A stretch of DNA of 53,873 nucleotides, taken from the NCBI GenBank assembly GCA_944386015.1, contig CALWZK010000009.1, forward strand, positions 1 through 53,873. The letters are read 5' to 3'. The notes beneath the pieces are model-generated. The model ran no database searches. It was not told the DNA's origin and saw nothing but the letters and a program-made list of their open reading frames with translations. The first letter of the stretch is position 1. Each line of letters starts with the position of its first letter. The stretch is from an uncultured Faecalibacterium sp. (lineage in GTDB: Bacteria > Bacillota > Clostridia > Oscillospirales > Ruminococcaceae). The position numbers and the translations under genes were made by a program. Of this stretch, positions 49,207 to 53,873 are shown piece by piece.

Positions 49207-50340
49207 ATGACAGCTGCACAGCGCGCACAGGCAGAGCAATACGCCGCATCCTGCCGGCAGGAACAGGCCGGCCTGCTGCGGACCCTGGGCCGGATACCGG
49301 CCCCCACCCATCAGGAGGACCGCCGGGCCGCCTTCTGCCGGGACTGGCTGCAAACCCAGGGGGCCCGTGATGTGACGGTGGACGCCGTCAAAAACGTGAT
49401 CTGCCGCCTGGGCCCCGCCGGGTGCACTTCCTATGTGGTGTTTGCCGCCCACACCGACATCGTCTTTCCCGACCAGGAGCCCCTGCCCCTGCGGGAAGAG
49501 GAGGGCAAACTCTTTGCCCCCGGCATCGGGGACGACACCGCCAACCTGGTCAACCTGCTGCTGGCGGCCCGCTGGCTGATCCGGCACCAGAGCGGCCTCC
49601 GCCAGGGGGTGCTGATTGTGGCCAACGCCTGCGAGGAGGGGCTGGGGAACCTGGCCGGCACCAAAGCCCTCTTCGCCGCCTACCCGGGGCAGATCAAGGC
49701 CTTTTATTCCTTTGACCTCTACATGCCCCTGTGCTGCGACACAGCGGTGGGATCCTGGCGGTACAAAATCACCTGCCGCACCCAGGGGGGCCACTCCTAT
49801 TCCGATTTCGGCCGCCCCAGCGCCATCCGGCTGGTGTGCGGGCTGGTGAATGACCTCTACCAGATCCAGCCCCCCGCCGGGGCCACCTACAACGTGGGCC
49901 GCATCGAAGGCGGCACCACCGTCAACTCCATCGCCCAGGAGGCCTCCATCCTCTATGAGTTCCGCTCCACTTCCCAGAAGGACCTGGCGGTGATGGAGCA
50001 GAAGTTCCGGCAGGTGCTCTCCCGGTGGGAAAACCGGGGCGGTGCCTTCGAGGTGGAGCTGCTGGGGGTCCGCCCCGGCAACGGCCCGGTGGACCTTGAG
50101 GCCCTGGCCCGGTTCACCGCCCGGAACTGTGAAATCGTCCAGGCCTTTACTGGCCAGGCCCCCGACCGCAGTCCCAACTCCACCGACAGCAACATCCCCC
50201 TTTCCCTGGGGATTCCCGCCAACACCATCGGCACGGTGACCGGCGCCCTGCCCCACACCCGGCAGGAGTGGGTCAGCCTGGACAGCCTGCCCCGGGGCCT
50301 GGCGCTGGCTCTGGCCCTGATGATGGACAACGCCCTCTGA
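49207..50340 (+). CDS. M20 family metallopeptidase
   Basis: The 377-residue protein has the zinc-peptidase layout: FAAHTDIVF near residue 80 (first metal ligand and aspartate), GDDTANLVNLLL near 102 (bridging aspartate), ANACEEGLGN near 140 (general base glutamate-glutamate) and a dimerisation domain in the middle (GGHSYSDFGRPSAI near 195). The last metal histidine lies in PHTRQEWV near 348. It resembles peptidase T/di- and tripeptidase-type M20 enzymes and has no signal, so it probably cleaves peptides or acylated amino acids in the cytoplasm. GGAGG precedes the ATG. Confidence 0.92.
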   Translation: MTAAQRAQAEQYAASCRQEQAGLLRTLGRIPAPTHQEDRRAAFCRDWLQTQGARDVTVDAVKNVICRLGPAGCTSYVVFAAHTDIVFPDQEPLPLREEEGKLFAPGIGDDTANLVNLLLAARWLIRHQSGLRQGVLIVANACEEGLGNLAGTKALFAAYPGQIKAFYSFDLYMPLCCDTAVGSWRYKITCRTQGGHSYSDFGRPSAIRLVCGLVNDLYQIQPPAGATYNVGRIEGGTTVNSIAQEASILYEFRSTSQKDLAVMEQKFRQVLSRWENRGGAFEVELLGVRPGNGPVDLEALARFTARNCEIVQAFTGQAPDRSPNSTDSNIPLSLGIPANTIGTVTGALPHTRQEWVSLDSLPRGLALALALMMDNAL

Positions 50341-50349
50341 CACAAGCCC

Positions 50350-50381
50350 AAACGCCCGGACAGAACTGCCCGGGCGTTTTT
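50350..50381. terminator. Bidirectional terminator
   Basis: AAACGCCCGG pairs with CCGGGCGTTT with T runs; it ends both the M20 peptidase gene and the minus-strand flavodoxin-ferredoxin gene. Confidence 0.85.
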
Positions 50382-50384
50382 GTA

Positions 50385-51113
50385 TCACTCCAGATATTTT
50401 TCGATGGTGTAGCGGCCCCGCTTTTCGGTGCCCTTGCCGTACTGGATGGCCTGCTGAGGGCAGGCGTTGAGGCAGTGCAGGCACTGGTAGCACTCTTTCC
50501 CCCACACCGGCTTGCCGTCGGTGAGGGTAATGGTGCCGGCGGGGCAGTCCCGGGCGCACTGGCCGCAGCCGTTGCACCGGTCATCGGCGCGGAAGGGCCT
50601 GGTGTTCCGGGCAAACCGGTCGAAGCCGGTGTGGATCAGGCTGGATTTCAGCCAGGCCGCCGGCCCCTCCTTTACCTGGTAGACCTTTTTCCGGGCCTTG
50701 ATTTCCTCGGCCATCCGGTCCATCCGCCAGGAGGCGTCGGCCAGCTTTTGGCGGATCTGGCTGTCCCCCTCCACATCCTCGGCCAGGATGTAGTTGCTGG
50801 GCATCACCAGGCTGTAGCTGCTGTCCAGGGGGAACACCCGGGCCAGCTGTTTGAGGGCCAGCCCCGCCTCCGCCCCGCAGGTGCCCACCCCAAAGGTGAA
50901 GGCATCGGTTTTGGGCAGCCTGGCGGCAAACTCCGCCACCACCCCCGGCACGCCCCAGGCGTACACCGGGAACACCAGGCCCACCCGGCTCTCCCCCTGG
51001 AGATCGGGGATGGGGTCCAGCCCTATCAGATCACAGGCCCTGTCCCCCATCCGGTCCGCCAGGGTTCGTGCCACCCACCGGGAATTCCCGGTGCCCGAAA
51101 AATAAAAGATCAT
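50385..51113 (-). CDS. EFR1-type flavodoxin-ferredoxin
   Basis: The 242-residue protein starts with a flavodoxin-like FMN loop (MIFYFSGTGNSRW) and ends with two 4Fe-4S motifs: CNGCGQCARDCP near residue 185 and CYQCLHCLNACP near 212. This EFR1 layout is widespread in gut clostridia and should carry electrons in the cytoplasm, with an unknown partner. The ATG at 51113 is chosen because GGAGGG lies nine bases before it; earlier in-frame ATGs sit on the site. It lies 20 bases downstream of the histidine kinase gene and probably belongs to its operon. Confidence 0.9.
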   Translation of the reverse strand: MIFYFSGTGNSRWVARTLADRMGDRACDLIGLDPIPDLQGESRVGLVFPVYAWGVPGVVAEFAARLPKTDAFTFGVGTCGAEAGLALKQLARVFPLDSSYSLVMPSNYILAEDVEGDSQIRQKLADASWRMDRMAEEIKARKKVYQVKEGPAAWLKSSLIHTGFDRFARNTRPFRADDRCNGCGQCARDCPAGTITLTDGKPVWGKECYQCLHCLNACPQQAIQYGKGTEKRGRYTIEKYLE

Positions 51114-51132
51114 GCCCATCATCCCTCCCGTT

Positions 51133-52422
51133 TCAAACAGTCGCAGCCTGTTCCGCCGGGGCTCCGGCGGGCAGGGTAAAGGTAAAACAGAACCACCGGT
51201 CCTTGCAGCTGATGGTGTATTCCCCGCCGCTGCGGTCCAGGACCGCGCAGACGTTGGCCATCCCCATGCCGTGGCCCGGCCCGGTTTTGGTAGAGGCGGG
51301 CAGAGCCCCCCGCTCCACCGGCACATCCCGCGCCACACGGTTGCGGACAGAACCAACATATTCCCCTTCCAGGTGTTTGAGCCGCAGGTCAATCCGGGGC
51401 GGATCGGCCTTGGCCGCCGCCTCCACCGCATTGTCCAGCAGGTTGCACATCACCGTCACCAGGTCGGTGTCGGACAGGGGGAACTGCCGCAGGTCGCACA
51501 GGTCAAACTGGAGCATAACCCCCTTTTGGGCGGCCTTGTGGTATTCCCGGCTCAGCAGGGCGTCCAGCAGGGGGTGGTTGGTGTTCACCACCGCGGTGCC
51601 CGCCGCCACCTTCTGGGAGATGCCCGCCAGATAGGTCTTGGCCCCCTCGATGTCCCCCCGGTCCAGGTAAAAGTTCACCGCGTCCATGTGGTTGGAAAAG
51701 TCGTGGGTCAGCCGCCGCTGGCTCCGGTAGGACTCCATCAGGGCCTCCGACCGCTCCTGCTCCATCTTGATCTGGTCCTGGATGCGGTTGGCCTGGAGGG
51801 TCTGGGAGCTGAACAAAGTCAGCAGGGCAAAGTAGGCCGCCACCGACAGGGTCATCCCAATACAGACCAGCATCATAACAGGCGTATAATCCAGCTGCTG
51901 TCCATAGATAGAGAGCACACAATTCATGGCGGCAGACACACACAGAAAGGTATTGGCTGCCAAACGCTGATGGGAATCAACGGGTGCGGCGCTTCTTTTC
52001 AAAAGCTGGACGAACAGCCACACCACCAAGTTGGTGGTCACACCATAAATCAGCACATTGCCGGGTGTCGTCCACACATCTACAAAACGGATGTGCCAGA
52101 TGGTGGCAGCAACAGCCCCCATTAGATTTTCACATCCCAAAATGGCAACCCCGCAGATCACAGGGGAAAAGAATTTTTGCACAAGCGTGCCCCCGAACAG
52201 AAAGGATGCCGCCAGAAACCGCAGTCCATTGAAGGCGATCGCCTGAACCGAATAGGGCTGGTAATCCCACCACAGAACCTGGGTGACAATCCAGAATGCT
52301 CCTGCCAACGTCAACGATCCCCACCGGGGCAACCTGCCCCGGCCCAGCATGGCGTTTTCAATCTGCAGCACCGCGATAAACTCCCCTGCACAGGGCAGGT
52401 GGATGGTCCACTGTTCACTCAT
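51133..52422 (-). CDS. Sensor histidine kinase, GHKL type (AgrC-like)
   Basis: The 429-residue protein has about six or seven hydrophobic segments (about 30-225), a coiled coil, a HisKA-like helix with RRLTHDFSNHMDAV near 245 (phosphoaccepting histidine) and a GHKL ATPase domain with MCNLLDNAVEA near 335 and GHGMGMANV near 390. This is the AgrC/ComD-like layout that often senses peptides, yet no agrB or agrD gene is in the window. Its start overlaps the end of the LytTR regulator gene by eight bases. It is the second gene of the operon. Confidence 0.9.
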   Translation of the reverse strand: MSEQWTIHLPCAGEFIAVLQIENAMLGRGRLPRWGSLTLAGAFWIVTQVLWWDYQPYSVQAIAFNGLRFLAASFLFGGTLVQKFFSPVICGVAILGCENLMGAVAATIWHIRFVDVWTTPGNVLIYGVTTNLVVWLFVQLLKRSAAPVDSHQRLAANTFLCVSAAMNCVLSIYGQQLDYTPVMMLVCIGMTLSVAAYFALLTLFSSQTLQANRIQDQIKMEQERSEALMESYRSQRRLTHDFSNHMDAVNFYLDRGDIEGAKTYLAGISQKVAAGTAVVNTNHPLLDALLSREYHKAAQKGVMLQFDLCDLRQFPLSDTDLVTVMCNLLDNAVEAAAKADPPRIDLRLKHLEGEYVGSVRNRVARDVPVERGALPASTKTGPGHGMGMANVCAVLDRSGGEYTISCKDRWFCFTFTLPAGAPAEQAATV

Positions 52423-53146
52423 TGCCAAACCGCCCCCGCCATTCCAGATAGGTGCTGCGGATCTCCCCGTACAGGGCCCGGCTGACGCTCAGCTCCACCC
52501 CGTTGGTCATCTGCACCTTGTAGCCCAGGATTTTGCGGACGTGGCGCAGGTTGACCACGGCGCTCCGCCCCACCCGCAAAAAGCCGCTGGAAAACATCTC
52601 CCCGGGCAGGTCGGACAGTTTGCCGTAGTAGACGCACAGGGGGCTGCGGGGGGTCTCGCCAAAGACCTGAACCCGCCGCCCTTCGCTCTCCAGGGAGTAG
52701 ATGTCGTCATAGGGCACCCGCACCGTCTCCCGGCTCACCTCCACCACCAGCGCCTTGTGGCGGGTGAACAGCTCGTTGTAGACATCGTTGAGGCAAACCG
52801 GCAAAGTCTGCCGCAGGCTGTCCTTCAAAATATACCGGAAGGCGCTGACGGTATACCCCTGGGGCGCAAACTCCAGGTAGGCCGAGATATACACCAGCAT
52901 CACCGCCGGGTTTTTCTGTTTCAGGCTGCGGCCCAGGGCAATGCCGCTGGCGCCGTCCAGATCCACATCCAGAAAGGCCAGCTGATACTGTTCCAGCTCC
53001 GGCACCGCCTCGGCCTCGGCCGCGCTGGTGCAGATCCGGATGTCCGCCTTGATCCCCTTTGCCGCAAAAAAGGGGGCCGCTGCCTTTTCGATCCGCTCCG
53101 CAAACAAGGGATCGTCGTCGCAAATCAACACTTTCATACGTTCCAT
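52415..53146 (-). CDS. LytTR response regulator
   Basis: The 243-residue protein has a receiver domain (about 4-125: ICDDDPLF, phosphoacceptor in LAFLDVDLDG near 58) and a LytTR DNA-binding domain (about 145-240, with FLRVGRSAVVNLRHV near 205). It should bind DNA and activate genes in response to the linked kinase. The ATG at 53146 has GGAGG nine bases before it. It is the first gene of the kinase-EFR1 operon. Confidence 0.92.
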   Translation of the reverse strand: MERMKVLICDDDPLFAERIEKAAAPFFAAKGIKADIRICTSAAEAEAVPELEQYQLAFLDVDLDGASGIALGRSLKQKNPAVMLVYISAYLEFAPQGYTVSAFRYILKDSLRQTLPVCLNDVYNELFTRHKALVVEVSRETVRVPYDDIYSLESEGRRVQVFGETPRSPLCVYYGKLSDLPGEMFSSGFLRVGRSAVVNLRHVRKILGYKVQMTNGVELSVSRALYGEIRSTYLEWRGRFGNE

Positions 53147-53346
53147 GATTCCATTCCTCCGTTGCCCGTGGGATTTTGTATTCGGGTCAGATTCCGGTTC
53201 TTTAAACATACACAATCGTTCAAACGTTGTCAAGCACCCCGGCCCCAACTTTCCTCTGGCATCCGGGGGCAAACCGTGCTACAATAACAGCGGATTCACC
53301 CGCCGGGCCTCCGGTGGCCCGGCCATTGCAGAAAGGAAGCTTTCTT

Positions 53347-53769
53347 ATGAAAATTGCAGTCACTTATCAGGACGGCCTGGTCTTTCCCCATTTCGGCCAC
53401 ACCGCCCAGTTTAAGCTGTACGAAGTGGAAAACGGCCAGGTGGTCCGCAGCCAGGTGGTGAGCACCAACGGCCAGGGCCACGGCGCCCTGGCTGCCCTGC
53501 TGGGCCAGTTCCAGGTGGACACCCTGATCTGCGGCGGCATCGGCGGCGGCGCCCAGGCCGCGCTGGCAGCTGCCGGCATCCGCCTGTACGGCGGCGTCTC
53601 GGGCCCGGCCGACGCGGCCGTCCAGGCCCTGCTGGCCGGCACCCTGGCCTATGACCCCAACGCCCACTGTGACCACCACGGCCACGAAGGCCACAACCAC
53701 AGCTGCGGCGAGCACGGCTGCGGCAGCCAGGATCACCACGGCTGCGGCGGCCACAGCTGCGGCCAGTAA
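53347..53769 (+). CDS. NifX/NifB-type cofactor-binding domain protein with His/Cys tail
   Basis: The 140-residue protein has a NifX/NafY-like RNase H-fold domain (about 1-105: VFPHFGHTAQFKLYEVENG and GGIGGGAQAALAAAGI) followed by a tail of about 34 residues with nine histidines and five cysteines (HCDHHGHEGHNHSCGEHGCG, then HHGCGGHSCGQ). Family members hold iron-sulfur or iron-molybdenum clusters, but many in Firmicutes have no link to nitrogenase. No nif gene is near. The tail could bind zinc, nickel or iron. GAAAGGAAG precedes the ATG. Confidence 0.85.
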   Translation: MKIAVTYQDGLVFPHFGHTAQFKLYEVENGQVVRSQVVSTNGQGHGALAALLGQFQVDTLICGGIGGGAQAALAAAGIRLYGGVSGPADAAVQALLAGTLAYDPNAHCDHHGHEGHNHSCGEHGCGSQDHHGCGGHSCGQ

Positions 53770-53833
53770 ACCGCCAAGCCCTCAAAAAGCCCCCGGCCTT
53801 GAACCGAACCAGTAAAAACGGACAATAGACAAA

Positions 53834-53873
53834 ACGCCCCCTGTGTAGGAAAATAAACCTATACAGGGGGTGT
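53834..53873. terminator. Hairpin at the window end
   Basis: ACGCCCCCTGTGTAGG and CCTATACAGGGGGTGT pair almost fully (16 positions, G-T pairs). It may be a terminator for the NifX-like gene or for a gene beyond the edge; the window ends on its right arm. Confidence 0.6.

Noticed and set aside
51133-53346. AgrB or AgrD-like peptide gene next to the GHKL/LytTR pair
   Set aside because: Both flanks are filled by the EFR1 gene and the NifX-like gene; the 200-bp upstream gap has no small peptide frame with a ribosome site.

Overview
The window is a high-GC stretch of a gut-type, low-branching Firmicute genome. Codon use is strongly GC-ending, Shine-Dalgarno sites are strong (GGAGG), promoters are TTGACA/TATAAT-like, and the content is clostridial: SigK-type sigma factor, DUF4358 lipoprotein, AmmeMemoRadiSam genes, EFR1-type ferredoxin, DUF2089 and DUF3796 small operons, and glutamine synthetase III next to GSI plus an ANTAR protein. 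I would place it in Oscillospiraceae/Ruminococcaceae near Faecalibacterium, Gemmiger and Subdoligranulum. That placement is inference from gene content and style, not from a marker gene comparison. I found no rRNA, tRNA, CRISPR array, phage or intact transposase.

Layout. 1-4.4 kb: the end of a type III glutamine synthetase, then GSI glnA, an ANTAR regulator and pyrG. 4.4-9.2 kb: eno and a ricin-type lectin with a histone-H1-like tail, embedded in a dense field of palindromic interspersed repeats that includes a perfect 174-bp inverted repeat on either side of the two genes. 9.2-13.2 kb: a zinc ABC uptake operon with an extra lipoprotein, facing a ZIP transporter. 13.4-17.4 kb: methionine/folate enzyme, GNAT, HflX. 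17.4-18.8 kb: a gene-free, repeat-rich stretch. 18.8-24.6 kb: Lrp regulator, DUF4358 lipoprotein, a glycosyltransferase bracketed by two 199-bp structured repeats, a threonine aldolase-like enzyme, an ArsC/Spx protein and a ferredoxin. 24.7-28.3 kb: polA and tsaD.

28.4-33.4 kb: CPBP protease and a three-gene phosphorelay (hybrid kinase, HPt, REC-HD-GYP) that should end in c-di-GMP breakdown, divergent from a 770-residue secreted protein. 36-40 kb: Dps behind a perfect palindromic operator, MATE transporter, a Tat-signal exported protein and a DUF2089 operon with its own operator. 40.3-45.6 kb: prolyl-tRNA editing protein, Memo-AMMECR1 fusion plus its radical SAM partner, TspO, XRE regulator, rhodanese lipoprotein, SGNH hydrolase. 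45.7-53.9 kb: SigK-like sigma factor, Gfo/Idh/MocA oxidoreductase, esterase, DUF3796-XRE pair, M20 peptidase, flavodoxin-ferredoxin, GHKL/LytTR two-component pair and a NifX-like protein with a His/Cys tail.

The most unusual material is non-coding. The two 199-bp repeats around the glycosyltransferase differ at 11 positions, and four of these form two compensatory base-pair swaps, which argues for a selected RNA or single-strand DNA fold. The first copy starts where transcription of the glycosyltransferase is predicted to start. The 4.4-9.0 and 17.5-17.8 kb repeats form a second, mosaic family built from small palindromic modules, with MITE-like ends in two places. Most housekeeping annotations are secure. 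Functions of the small membrane proteins, the secreted 770-residue protein and all the repeats are unknown.
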